The notes under the pieces: model-generated
What the model was told of the DNA's origin: nothing
The model's input: only the letters and a program-made list of their open reading frames with translations
The model's database searches: none
From: a bacterium
Lineage (GTDB): Bacteria; Zixibacteria; MSB-5A5; WJJR01
Reading direction: 5' to 3'
DNA length: 64,000 nucleotides
Assembly (NCBI GenBank): GCA_035559435.1
Contig: DATMBC010000103.1
Span: 111,001 to 175,000, forward strand
Shown here: positions 49,352 to 59,028 of the stretch, in pieces
Position numbering within the stretch: the first letter of the stretch is position 1
Layout of the letters: every line of letters starts with the position of its first letter
Made by a program: the position numbers and the translations under genes

Positions 49352-50206
49352 ATGGCCGGCATCTGGCACGCTCTTCCCGCAGGACGCGCCACGGGACTTT
49401 TGCTTCTATCGCTCTGGCTGCTGGGTTGCGGCGACTCGCCGACCGGCGGCGGGGGCGCGGTCGCGCTGAAACTGAATGTCTCCCTGGAGACCCCGTCGCT
49501 GGCCTCGCGCATCGAGGTTGTCACCCTGACCGTCCGCTACGGCGCGGTGCCGGTCGGACCCGACACACTGAATTTCAGGAATGGCGTCATCGATGACACC
49601 GTCAGCGTCGCGCCGGGCGATACGGTCACGTTTGTCCTGCGCGCGCTGGATGGCGATGGGTTGGTGCTCTACGAGGGGCGTGATGGTCCACGCCAGGTCC
49701 AGCCCGGCGCGACACTGACCTTGAACATCGTGATGCGGCCGGCGCTTTTGATGCTGCGCGCCGCGCCGCTCTACCAGGAAGTCGAACTGGCCGGGCAGGA
49801 ACTGGTCGATATCAGCATCAACGTGTACAACGTCGACTCACTGTTCGGCGCGGCGTTCCGGATCGACTACGACACCACTGTCCTGGATTTCGTCGCGGCC
49901 ACCGAAGGGAGTTTTCTGCGCGGCGCTTCCGGCGCCGTGCCGACCTGGGCGCTGGTGCTGAAGGATTCCGCCAATGTGGTTGCCTACGCGGTCACGCGCT
50001 TGCAGCAGAGCGCGTCGCTGGTCGGTATCTCCACCGGGACGACGCCGGGGCATCTGGCGACCTTCCGGTTTTCCAAACGTCGCGCGGGGACGGCGCCGAT
50101 CGCTCTGCGCGCCGGCGCGCAATTGGTTGACCACCATGGCGCCCCGGTGCGCAATCATGCGCTCCTGGTGCTGGAGTCGGCCACCGTGCGCGTCATCGGC
50201 AACTGA
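49352..50206 (+). CDS. Lipoprotein with cohesin-like domain
   Basis: 284 residues. Lipobox LLLLSLWLLGCGDS. An Ig-like domain spans about 30-130. A cohesin-like domain covers about 137-280: VDISINVYNVDSLFGAAFRIDYDTTVLDFV, then GSFLRG and GHLATFRFSKRRAGTAPIAL, follow the strand pattern of cohesins (described in parts). Cohesins bind dockerins with calcium. The next gene, 11 nt downstream, encodes a protein with a dockerin-like repeat pair, so the two may bind each other at the cell surface. The ATG at 49352 is preferred; GTG 49349 is adjacent. Confidence 0.75.
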   Translation: MAGIWHALPAGRATGLLLLSLWLLGCGDSPTGGGGAVALKLNVSLETPSLASRIEVVTLTVRYGAVPVGPDTLNFRNGVIDDTVSVAPGDTVTFVLRALDGDGLVLYEGRDGPRQVQPGATLTLNIVMRPALLMLRAAPLYQEVELAGQELVDISINVYNVDSLFGAAFRIDYDTTVLDFVAATEGSFLRGASGAVPTWALVLKDSANVVAYAVTRLQQSASLVGISTGTTPGHLATFRFSKRRAGTAPIALRAGAQLVDHHGAPVRNHALLVLESATVRVIGN

Positions 50207-50217
50207 ACCGTGATCCG

Positions 50218-53200
50218 ATGAAACGGCATCGTATGAGCACCCGACCGACCAACCCAGGGAGAATCTGGCAGCAACTCGCGATTGCCGCGGTCTGTCTGGG
50301 CTGGGCGTTGGTGTTGCCGAGTTGGGCCTGGGCACAGAATTCCGTGGTGGTGCACGGCGGACGATTTCAGCCCTCGGCCGATTCAGTCACCGTCGGTATT
50401 TCCCTGAGCAACGCCGTGACGCTCTCGGCGTTGAGTCTGCCGCTGGAGATGCGCGAGCTGACCGCCGATGCGTTTGTGACGCGGCTCTCAATGCGCTTCG
50501 CCAACCGCCTCGCCGGAAACCTCCGGCTGCCGGACAACCCCCATACCGATCAGTTCGCCTCGCCCATCGGCGCATGTTACCAGGCCGCGGATTATTCAGA
50601 CGGCGCCTGGCATCCGGTTGCCGTCTCACCCGAGGGGGCCTGGTTCTATCGCGAGGGAGACAACCTCGACGAGTACCTGGCGCCGGGCGCGGATACGGTG
50701 CCGTCAATCGTGCTTGATCTAGATCTTTCAGCCACGCCGGGCTCGTTTGTCGTCGACACCGCCTGCCTGATCCCCGGCGCGCCCAACCGCTTCCTGCACT
50801 TCCTCGATGACGGCGGCCTGTTGGTGCCGGTGTCGTTTACCGGCGACACCATCGAGATTCAAGGCGCACCGGTGGCGCGGGACACAAGCATCGTTGTCAT
50901 CGTCGGAGACGCGGTCAGCGGGATGCTGCCGGCCTCCGATGTCAACGTGACCGATGTGTTGCAGTTCCTGGTTTCCGATCCGCCGACGCTCGGCACGGCC
51001 GACATCGATATTTCCGGAGCGTACTCGTACATCGCGCCGCCGGCGCCGGGCACGGATACGCTGGGGTATTGGGTTTCCGACGGCGACGCGTCCGATCTCG
51101 GGGTGGTGGAGTTTCAGATTATTCCACCACCGCCCGAGACGGTCTATGTGAGCACCGCCGGCAATGACTCTACCGGCGACGGCACCGCCGGCAATCCCTT
51201 CCGCACCATCCCGCATGCGATCCTGGGGACCAACGACGGCGACATCATCCTGGTCGCACCCGGCACATACGGCGGGCCGCAGGAAGGCGCGGTGATCTAT
51301 CCGGGCGGACGCGCCCTGACGATCAAGTCGCTGGACGGCCCGTTTGTCACGACGCTGATCGGCCCCGGCGACGGCAGCGGGTCGGTGGTGGTGATGGACC
51401 TGCACAGCGGCGCTCACCCGGTCGTGCTCGATGGATTCACCATCGCCGACAACACGGTGACCGCGGAAGGTTGCGAGCATTGCGCCGGCGGCGTCTTTGT
51501 CGGCAATCAGACCAACGGCACCATCATCAACTGCATCATTCGCAACAACGTCGGCCGCAATCTCACCGGCGGGATCGAATACAATGGCGCCGGCGGCATG
51601 ATCGCCAACAACTGGATCATCGGAAATTATGGCGGCGCGACGCCCTCCTCGGTCGGCGGCGTCGCGGTCTTCCCCGATGCCGACGTCGCCATCGTCAACA
51701 ACACCATCTCCGGCAACCTCGGTCCCGGCCCGGACGGTGTGGCGGGCGTGCTCATCCACGAGGGCTCCTCGATCAGCCGCTTCGACAACAACATCGTCAG
51801 CTTCAATACGCCGGGGCGGGGGCTTGTCTCGGTGTCGGTGCTGCCGGGGTCGGAGTCGACGAAGAACAACCTCTATTTCGGCAACGGTGGATCGTCCATC
51901 GGCTTCGGCGCGACTTCGACGTGGATCTTCGAGGATCCACTCTATGTCGACGGTCCCACCGCCGATTTGCATCTGACCTGTCTTTCACCGGCGCGCCGCG
52001 CCGGCGAGGCGGCCTCGGTGCCCGCCGGATTGACGCGCGACATCGACCGGCAATTCCGCGTGACCGTCGCCCTTGAAGTCGACATCGGCGCCGACCAGTT
52101 CTACGACGCCGACAAGCAGGCGATGTTCACGCCGTCCGTTGATGCGGGCTGCGCGCCGCTCGTTGTCGATTTCACCAATCAGTCATTGTGCATCGACGAG
52201 CAGTGGCGTTGGAACTTCGGCGACGGTCAGACTTCGACGCTGAAGAATCCGAGCGTGACCTATCAAACCCCGGGCCTCTACGAAGTGCGTCTGATCGCGC
52301 TGGGGCAACTGGATGCCGACACCACCTACGACACCATCCGTGTCGACGCGCCGCTGACCCCCGATTTCACCAGCAATGTGCAAGCGGGCTGCGTGCCGTT
52401 CCAGGTGACCTTCACGGCCGCCGCCAACAGCGGCGTCGATTCGTACTCGTGGGATTTCGGCGATGGGGAAGCGGGCGTCGGCGCGCAGGTGACCCACACC
52501 TATGCCGACACCGGCCTGCACACCGTCCGTCTGGATGCCGTCAACTCCTGCGGCGCCGCCAGCCAGACCAAGACCGGTTACATCCATGCCCGCGCGCTGC
52601 CGGTGGTCGGTATCGCCTCATCGTTTGACTCGGTCACCGGGCCGGTGTGCAATCCGGCCGCGATCCGCTTTTATTACACCTCCGACCGCCCGATCCTCGG
52701 CTGGGACTGGGACTTCGGCGACAACTCAACCTCCAACGACTCGACTCCGGTCCACACCTACGTCGAGGGGGACACCTTCAGCGTCCGGCTGATCGCCACC
52801 GGCGAATGCGGCAATGTCCAGGTGGTGCGCACCGGATACATCAAGCTGACGACCCGCCCCAAGGCCACCGCCGCCGCCAGCCCGGCATTCGTGTGCGGGA
52901 GCGGCGCCCCGGTCACCTGCGCCGGCGCGGTCACCGGCAACTATATCAGCGCCGGATGGGTCTTCGGCGATGGCGGGACCGCCGCCGGACTGGTGGCGCA
53001 GCACACCTACGCGCAACTGGGACGGTACCTGCCCAAACTGGTGCTGCATTCGGTCTGCGGCATCGACACGATTCCCGTGGCCGACTCGATCACTGTCGGC
53101 ACAACGCCGGTGGCCGCGTTCACCGTCGATGCCGACAGCGGATATGAACCGCTGAGTGTGCGCTTCGCCGATCAATCGACCGGGCAGCCGTCATCCTGGC

Positions 53201-55035
53201 TATGGCGGTTCGGCGATCAAGTCACAGCCACGACCCAGAATCCGACTCATCCGTACACCGCGGGCGTCTACCAGGCGGCCCTCGAGGCCAGCAACACTTG
53301 CGGAACCGACACCTCGACCCTGCGGCGGATTGTGGTTGGCAGTTTCCGTCCGCGGATCGTCGACTCGTTGGGCGTCAACGCCGACACCATCCTGTATTCC
53401 GTCGCGGTCGACTCGCTCGTCTTGCCCTACGATCACACCGTCTCTCTCTCGGCGCGGCTCACTCCGCTGCCGGTGCGCGGATCGATGACCTTTGTCGTGA
53501 CGCCCGCGTCGGGAACGCCCCCGTTTAACGCCGTGCTCAAGGCCCGTCCATCGCCCGATCTGGCCTCCGGCAATTACACCATTGAACTGCGCGCCGTCGA
53601 TTCCGCCCGCCTGAATCTGCAGGGCCAGCCGGTGGCCAAGACCGCGACCCGACCGTACACGTATGTCGGGATTACCAGCATCCAGGTCACGCCGTCGCCG
53701 ATTGCGATGGACTCGACCATCGTCACGTTCTTCACCACACGTACCGTGACGGTGCGCAACACTTCCAGCGGCCCGCAAGGCATCAATCTGATCGTGCAGC
53801 CCGCCGAGGTTTCCGGCCCGCCCTTTGAAATTGTCCCTGGGCAGGGCAATGGCGCGACACTGGCGCCGGGCGCGCAGGTGACCTGGACGCTCGGGTTCCG
53901 TCCGGGGCGCAAAGGCGACTTCAGTGGATTCCTGCGGGTGCGCTCCAACGATCCCGGCACACCGGTCCTGCAGGTGCCGATGAATGGACGCGGTATCGGC
54001 GAGCAGGTCCCGCCCCGTGTGACCGCCGCCGTGCCCGCTCAGGCTGGCGAGGCGTTGATCGATCAGAGCGTGGTGCTGACCTTCTCCGAACCGATGGTGA
54101 TCGTGCCCATCGGGCCGGTGGTGGACGTTCGTTCACGACGCGCCGATGCCGTGGTGGCCGGTCAGGGGCAAATGACGCCGCTGTCGCTCACCTTCGCGCC
54201 CGCGGCATGGTTCTGGCCGGATGACACGATCACGTTCCGTCTGCGCGCCCAGGTCACCGACACCAACGGAAATCGGCTCGACGGCAACGCCGACGGCAGC
54301 GAAGCCGGTTCGCCCGATGACGATTATCTGCTGACCTTCTACACCGGCCCCGGCGTGTTCCCGGGCGATGCCAATCACGATGGCGCCGTCAATGAAGGCG
54401 ATCTGCTGCCGCTGGGTCGTTTCTGGCGGACGCAGGGGCCGCCGCGGACGCGGCCCTACACCGATTTCTCAGTGCAACCCGCCCGCGCCTTCCCGGTGCG
54501 CGCCGCCGCGCATGCGGATTGCGACGGCAATGGCATCGTCGACTCGGCGGACATCTGTCCGATTGCAGAATTTTTCGATCGCGATACCGTCCTGCCAAAG
54601 GTCGCCGTGGAGCAGTGGCTGGCAGAGGCGGGGACCTGGTCGTCGAGCGTGGTCGATGCCTTGCTCGGCGCGCTGGTTGATTGCGGCGGCTCGGGACAGG
54701 GGGCGGCGATCTTGCGGGACGTGCTTGAACGCATGCAGGGGCAGACCCCGATACCGTCCGGATACGCACTCGATCAGAACTATCCCAATCCCTTCAATCC
54801 GGCGACGGTGATTGCCTTTTCGCTGGCGCAGACGGGTCCGGTCCGGCTCGATGTCTACGACATCCTGGGCCGCCGTGTCGCAACACTGGCCGAAGGCGAT
54901 TGGCCGGCCGGTCATCATCGGGTGGTCTGGGATGGCCGTGATGAGGACGGCATCGAGCGCGCCAGCGGTGTCTATTTCTATCGCCTGCAGGCCGATGGCT
55001 TTCAGCAGTCGCGTAAGATGCTATTGTTGAAGTAA
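50218..55035 (+). CDS. Giant secreted PKD/beta-helix protein with dockerin and sorting domain
   Basis: 1605 residues. Signal peptide (AIAAVCLGWALVLPSWAWA). A right-handed beta-helix starts near 309 (VYVSTAGNDSTGDGTAGNPF). Five PKD domains lie at about 640-1045, with WDFGDG-type motifs (WRWNFGDGQT, YSWDFGDGEA, WDWDFGDNST). An ASPM/Hydin-like 'choice of anchor' domain follows at about 1171-1261, then a Big_5-like domain (VVLTFSEPM) at about 1264-1378. A dockerin-like pair has calcium loops DANHDGAVNEGD (about 1384) and DCDGNGIVDSAD (1434). A type A sorting domain ends it from 1516 (QNYPNPFNPATVI, YDILGRRVATL, ASGVYFYRL). Adhesin or surface-layer role likely. Confidence 0.9.
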   Translation: MKRHRMSTRPTNPGRIWQQLAIAAVCLGWALVLPSWAWAQNSVVVHGGRFQPSADSVTVGISLSNAVTLSALSLPLEMRELTADAFVTRLSMRFANRLAGNLRLPDNPHTDQFASPIGACYQAADYSDGAWHPVAVSPEGAWFYREGDNLDEYLAPGADTVPSIVLDLDLSATPGSFVVDTACLIPGAPNRFLHFLDDGGLLVPVSFTGDTIEIQGAPVARDTSIVVIVGDAVSGMLPASDVNVTDVLQFLVSDPPTLGTADIDISGAYSYIAPPAPGTDTLGYWVSDGDASDLGVVEFQIIPPPPETVYVSTAGNDSTGDGTAGNPFRTIPHAILGTNDGDIILVAPGTYGGPQEGAVIYPGGRALTIKSLDGPFVTTLIGPGDGSGSVVVMDLHSGAHPVVLDGFTIADNTVTAEGCEHCAGGVFVGNQTNGTIINCIIRNNVGRNLTGGIEYNGAGGMIANNWIIGNYGGATPSSVGGVAVFPDADVAIVNNTISGNLGPGPDGVAGVLIHEGSSISRFDNNIVSFNTPGRGLVSVSVLPGSESTKNNLYFGNGGSSIGFGATSTWIFEDPLYVDGPTADLHLTCLSPARRAGEAASVPAGLTRDIDRQFRVTVALEVDIGADQFYDADKQAMFTPSVDAGCAPLVVDFTNQSLCIDEQWRWNFGDGQTSTLKNPSVTYQTPGLYEVRLIALGQLDADTTYDTIRVDAPLTPDFTSNVQAGCVPFQVTFTAAANSGVDSYSWDFGDGEAGVGAQVTHTYADTGLHTVRLDAVNSCGAASQTKTGYIHARALPVVGIASSFDSVTGPVCNPAAIRFYYTSDRPILGWDWDFGDNSTSNDSTPVHTYVEGDTFSVRLIATGECGNVQVVRTGYIKLTTRPKATAAASPAFVCGSGAPVTCAGAVTGNYISAGWVFGDGGTAAGLVAQHTYAQLGRYLPKLVLHSVCGIDTIPVADSITVGTTPVAAFTVDADSGYEPLSVRFADQSTGQPSSWLWRFGDQVTATTQNPTHPYTAGVYQAALEASNTCGTDTSTLRRIVVGSFRPRIVDSLGVNADTILYSVAVDSLVLPYDHTVSLSARLTPLPVRGSMTFVVTPASGTPPFNAVLKARPSPDLASGNYTIELRAVDSARLNLQGQPVAKTATRPYTYVGITSIQVTPSPIAMDSTIVTFFTTRTVTVRNTSSGPQGINLIVQPAEVSGPPFEIVPGQGNGATLAPGAQVTWTLGFRPGRKGDFSGFLRVRSNDPGTPVLQVPMNGRGIGEQVPPRVTAAVPAQAGEALIDQSVVLTFSEPMVIVPIGPVVDVRSRRADAVVAGQGQMTPLSLTFAPAAWFWPDDTITFRLRAQVTDTNGNRLDGNADGSEAGSPDDDYLLTFYTGPGVFPGDANHDGAVNEGDLLPLGRFWRTQGPPRTRPYTDFSVQPARAFPVRAAAHADCDGNGIVDSADICPIAEFFDRDTVLPKVAVEQWLAEAGTWSSSVVDALLGALVDCGGSGQGAAILRDVLERMQGQTPIPSGYALDQNYPNPFNPATVIAFSLAQTGPVRLDVYDILGRRVATLAEGDWPAGHHRVVWDGRDEDGIERASGVYFYRLQADGFQQSRKMLLLK

Positions 55036-55105
55036 TTGCCGCCGCCCGGGAACCGCCGGCGTCTCCACGCGTTACTCCCGAAGCAAAAGGCCCGCGATAA
55101 AACCC

Positions 55106-55134
55106 TTGGATTTCAACGGGCTATCGGGTATTTT
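55106..55134 (+). promoter_or_regulatory. Candidate promoter of the zinc-ribbon gene
   Basis: TTGGAT, 17-bp spacer, TATTTT, 24 bp before the ATG at 55158. Confidence 0.5.
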
Positions 55135-55157
55135 GGCCGTCTGAACAGGAGCGGGAA

Positions 55158-55349
55158 ATGGCAAAGAAACAAACGTTTGCGGATAAGCTGAAGAAAGAAA
55201 AGGGCGGAAGCCTCTGCCCGGTCTGCGGGGGCACAACCCAGCCGGTGCGTCTGCTCAATCCGGAAGAGGATCCGGTGACCGGAGCCATCAAGTTCCGCAC
55301 CGCGATCGTGGTTGTCTGCAAATGCAATCATAAGGCAGTCTACGGTTAG
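55158..55349 (+). CDS. Small zinc-ribbon-like protein
   Basis: 63 residues, basic N-terminus (AKKQTFADKLKKEKGG) followed by SLCPVCGGTTQPVRLL and a second cysteine pair in VVVCKCNHKAVYG. Four cysteines in CxxC...CxC arrangement suggest a single zinc-binding knuckle. GGAG lies 7 nt before the ATG and a plausible promoter precedes it, so the gene is probably real. No specific function recognised; nucleic-acid or protein binding is possible. Confidence 0.75.
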   Translation: MAKKQTFADKLKKEKGGSLCPVCGGTTQPVRLLNPEEDPVTGAIKFRTAIVVVCKCNHKAVYG

Positions 55350-55456
55350 TTTCCGGGCCTCCACGACGTTTTGATCACGGCGCCGTGTTGACAAACGCGG
55401 CGCCGCGTTCTGCCTTTGGCGGGCGCGAAAACGCGGGGTCAACACGGTCGCACGCC

Positions 55457-57742
55457 ATGACACGCAACACCACATTCCTCTACAACATCCTCAAACCGGG
55501 GCGCTACCTCGGCCGGGAGCAGGGATTGCCGGAGACACCATCCTCCGCGCGCGCCGTGGCGCTTTGCCATCCCGACCGCTACGAGCAGGCGATCGTTGAC
55601 CCCCTCTGGCGTCGTCTGTATTTCCAATTGAACGACGGCCCGCAACTGCGCGCCGCGCGGGTGGTGGAATACGCGAACGATGTCTGGGCTTTCCTTCGGG
55701 ATCAATCCCGGCCGGTGTTCACGCTCGACGGCGACGATGATCTGTCCCGGATGACGACCGCGCTCTTCTGGGCGCCCGATCCGTTGACCGCCGCGCGCAT
55801 CCCCGCGATGCTGGCGCGCCTTAATCTCGATCCGCAACGTCAGAATGTCGGCGTCCTGATCGACGGGCTCTGGATACCGCGGTTTCTCTCCGGGCATGTC
55901 GATTGGGTCATGCCGGCGCCCGGTGGCTGGATCCCTGCGACGCTGCCGGGCGATCTGGCGCAGAACGCGGTTGTGCCCGATGGCGCGCTGGTGGCGCGTC
56001 CGTTTCTCGATGCCGACCGGTTGCCCGGTTGGACCCTGCCCCGCCGGATCCAATGTCAGCCGAAACTGACGCCGCGCTGGGTGCCGCTGACCGAGGTCGA
56101 CGATGATTACGCTGATGTCGAACTCTGCGGCATCGATGATCAGGGACGCCTCCGCCCGCGGCCGCTGGCGGCCCTGGTCGCCGATGCCTTGATCGCCCTG
56201 GATGAGACCGGCGTCGACGGTTTGCGATTCTGCGGCGCGATCGGCGATCACTCCGAGATGCTGGTCACCGCGCTCGGTGAATTGCAGCGTCGCCGCAATA
56301 TGAAGCGTGTACGGGCGCAACTGCCGCCGGTCACCGTCGCCGATTTCGGCCGTCACTGGGGCGCCTACCGCCCGCATCTGCTCAAGCCGACCCTGTCACT
56401 GGCGCTGGCCGAACCGATCGATGTCCCGGCCACCATCGAGTTGGCGCGCGTCGCCTTCAACGGCGGATGGCAGGGGCTGACCGCGGTACTGCATTTTGAT
56501 TCCTTTGATGGGTTCTCGCGCCTGTTGGCGCCGATGCGGGATGTCATTGATGGCTGGTCGCGCATCGCCGAAGGGTATCAGGACCGCCGCGTCCTCCGCC
56601 TCGAGTACCGTCCCGCGCCGCTGGATCGCTGGCGCGACCCAGCCAGTGCGCCCGACGAGAACGCCGTCCGCCACTACGCCGGTGAGTTCCGCCACTTCAA
56701 AGATGATCTTTCGCGTCAGGCCGCGGTCGGCGGGTTCCGCATCGAAGACATCATGGCGCGCAACTGGATCGCCGCCGCCGACCACGATCTCTGGCGGCCG
56801 TTGGCGGCGCTCGATCTGACCGACCGCAACGATCCCGAGGCGCCGCCCTTTGACTGGTTTGCCTGGGTACGGCAATCGTCCGGCCTCACCGGACCGCCGA
56901 CGTCGACGTGGTGGAATCTCCCTGCGCCGCCGCCGGAGCGTTGCGTCGAGCCGCTGCCGGTGCCTGATGATGCCACCCGCGCGGTGCTGGCGGCCCCCGC
57001 CGATGAGTTCTTCGGACGCCGTAAGAGGAAGACCGGCTTTTCGCGCCGTCTCAGCGCGCCGTCAATGACCCGGATGCGCGTGCGCTGGGCCAAAGAGATG
57101 CCCTGGCGGCTTTACTCGCATCTGGATTTGGTGCGCGCGATCGAGCGCGCCATCCGTCGCGCCGGGCTGGCCGCGGCTTATTCCGAGGGATTCCACCCGC
57201 GGCTGAAGTTGTCGTTCGGGCCGCCGTTGGCGTTCGGCCTGCTTTCGGATGCGGAGTACTTCGACTTGCTGCTCGAGGAAGAGTTCGATCCCGCCGATGC
57301 CGGACGTTTGGCGCGGCAGCTGCCCGAGGGGCTGCGCCTCATCGATGCGCGCGGCGTCCCCGCCGGGATGCCAGCCTTGACCGACACGATTAACGAAGCG
57401 GTCTACACCGCGCTGTTGCCGCTGTCGCTGCGCGAAGCGCAGGAGAAACTCGACCGTTTCCATGCCCAGCCCGACGTCCGCTGGCGGCGTCCCGGCCGCG
57501 ATGACCGGCGTCCGGTTGACCCGCGCCGCACCCTGCGCACCATTGCGGTCGAAGAGACCGAGGAGGGTGTGCGCTGGCATCTGAATTTGATTCTCGGCGG
57601 CGAAGGCAGCATCCGTCCGACCGACTGGGCGATGATGCTGTTTGGCTTTGCGCCGGAACAAATGCCGGAGATCGTCATCCGGCGCACCGCGCTGCTGATT
57701 CGGCGCGGTGGTCACACACGGACGCCGTTTGATCCGATCTGA
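55457..57742 (+). CDS. Degenerate radical-SAM-family protein fused to DUF2344
   Basis: 761 residues laid out like the TIGR03960-type radical SAM proteins with a C-terminal DUF2344 domain. The N-terminus (LKPGRYLGREQG, CHPDRYEQAIVDPLW) matches the family, and DUF2344 is clear from about 539 (MRVRWAKEMPWRLYSHLDLVRA, AYSEGFHPRLKLSFGPPLAFG, described in parts). Where the family has CxxxCxxC, near residues 221-240, this protein reads VELCGIDDQGRLRPR, with no iron-sulfur triad anywhere. It is therefore unlikely to do radical SAM chemistry. The ATG at 55457 is chosen over upstream codons that lack conservation. Confidence 0.82.
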   Translation: MTRNTTFLYNILKPGRYLGREQGLPETPSSARAVALCHPDRYEQAIVDPLWRRLYFQLNDGPQLRAARVVEYANDVWAFLRDQSRPVFTLDGDDDLSRMTTALFWAPDPLTAARIPAMLARLNLDPQRQNVGVLIDGLWIPRFLSGHVDWVMPAPGGWIPATLPGDLAQNAVVPDGALVARPFLDADRLPGWTLPRRIQCQPKLTPRWVPLTEVDDDYADVELCGIDDQGRLRPRPLAALVADALIALDETGVDGLRFCGAIGDHSEMLVTALGELQRRRNMKRVRAQLPPVTVADFGRHWGAYRPHLLKPTLSLALAEPIDVPATIELARVAFNGGWQGLTAVLHFDSFDGFSRLLAPMRDVIDGWSRIAEGYQDRRVLRLEYRPAPLDRWRDPASAPDENAVRHYAGEFRHFKDDLSRQAAVGGFRIEDIMARNWIAAADHDLWRPLAALDLTDRNDPEAPPFDWFAWVRQSSGLTGPPTSTWWNLPAPPPERCVEPLPVPDDATRAVLAAPADEFFGRRKRKTGFSRRLSAPSMTRMRVRWAKEMPWRLYSHLDLVRAIERAIRRAGLAAAYSEGFHPRLKLSFGPPLAFGLLSDAEYFDLLLEEEFDPADAGRLARQLPEGLRLIDARGVPAGMPALTDTINEAVYTALLPLSLREAQEKLDRFHAQPDVRWRRPGRDDRRPVDPRRTLRTIAVEETEEGVRWHLNLILGGEGSIRPTDWAMMLFGFAPEQMPEIVIRRTALLIRRGGHTRTPFDPI

Positions 57743-57756
57743 GAGGCAGGCCCGCC

Positions 57757-59028
57757 TTGCCGACCGCCGATCTGCTCGTTACCCACGCTGCTGAACTGGT
57801 CCGTGTCGCCGACACGGCGGTGGCCGCGCCCAAGCGCGGCGCCGATCTGGCTGAACTGCACATTATCCGCGATGGCGCCCTCGCCGCGCAGGCGGGGCAG
57901 ATTGTCTGGGTCGGAACCACGAATCAGGCCCGCGCGCAGGTCGCGCTTACGCCCGGAGCGACCGTGATCGACGCCGCCGGCGCGGTCGTGACCCCGGGCC
58001 TGGTCGATGCGCACACCCATCCGGTCTTCGCCGCGCCGCGGCAGATGGAATTCGCGATGCGCATTGCGGGCAAGACCTACCAGCAAATCGCCGCCGAGGG
58101 CGGCGGGATCGCCAATTCGGTGGCCCGCACGCGCGCCACCGGCGAGGATGAGCTCTACCGCAACGCCCTGCGGGTTGCCGATCGCATGCTCGACTTCGGC
58201 ACCACCACCGCCGAGGCCAAGTCGGGCTACGGCCTCTCGCTGGAAGATGAGCTGAAAATGCTGCGGGTGATCCGCCGGGTGGACGCCGCGCATCCCATCG
58301 ACTGGGTGCCGACCGCGTTGCCGGCGCACGATGTCCCCGTCGAGTACAAGGGCAGCCCCGACGAATATGTGCGGGTCATCGGCGAGATCATTCTGCCGGC
58401 GATCGCCGCCGAGGGACTGGCCGAGTTCAATGATGTTTTCTTCGAAACCGGCGTCTTCGACCGGGCGCAGAGCGAGGCCATCCAGCGCCGCGCCCGGCAG
58501 CTGGGCTTCGACCTCAAGTTCCATGTCGATGAGCTCTCCGATGTCGGCGGCGCGTCGCTGGCCGCCGAGATGGACGCCGCCTCGGCCGATCATCTGGTCT
58601 TCGTCAACGACGCGGGCATTCGGGCGCTGGCGTCGAGCCGGACGGTCGCGGTGATGCTGCCCGGCACCGCCTATTTTCTCGATTTGCCCCGCAAGCCGCC
58701 GGTGCGCAGGATGATCGAAGCGGGTGTCGCCATCGGCCTGGCCACCGACTGCAATCCCGGCAGCAACATGACCGAATCGATGCCCATGGCGCTGAATCAG
58801 GCCTGTGTGCTCTATAAGATGACCCCGGCCGAAGCGATTGCCGCCGCCACTCACAACGCCGCCTGCGCCCTCAACCGGCAGGGGAAGATCGGCGGCCTGG
58901 CCCCCGGCGCCGCCGCTGACTTGGTCATCTGGGATGCCGCCGACCACCGCGAATTGCCGTATCATTACGGCGTGAATCTGGCCCGGATCGTGATCAAAAA
59001 CGGCGCCGTGGTGCGGGGACGGGCATGA
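57757..59028 (+). CDS. hutI: Imidazolonepropionase
   Basis: 423 residues of the amidohydrolase superfamily, hydrolysing imidazolone-5-propionate to formiminoglutamate in histidine breakdown. VTPGLVDAHTHPVFAAPRQMEF has the metal-binding HTH, EAKSGYGLSLEDELKMLRV, TALPAHDVPVEYKG and DCNPGSNMTESMP are HutI landmarks. It starts at TTG 57757 after GAGAGGCAGG. No hutH, hutU or hutG is in the window. Its last codons overlap the start of the LptE-like gene (ATGA). Confidence 0.93.
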   Translation: MPTADLLVTHAAELVRVADTAVAAPKRGADLAELHIIRDGALAAQAGQIVWVGTTNQARAQVALTPGATVIDAAGAVVTPGLVDAHTHPVFAAPRQMEFAMRIAGKTYQQIAAEGGGIANSVARTRATGEDELYRNALRVADRMLDFGTTTAEAKSGYGLSLEDELKMLRVIRRVDAAHPIDWVPTALPAHDVPVEYKGSPDEYVRVIGEIILPAIAAEGLAEFNDVFFETGVFDRAQSEAIQRRARQLGFDLKFHVDELSDVGGASLAAEMDAASADHLVFVNDAGIRALASSRTVAVMLPGTAYFLDLPRKPPVRRMIEAGVAIGLATDCNPGSNMTESMPMALNQACVLYKMTPAEAIAAATHNAACALNRQGKIGGLAPGAAADLVIWDAADHRELPYHYGVNLARIVIKNGAVVRGRA

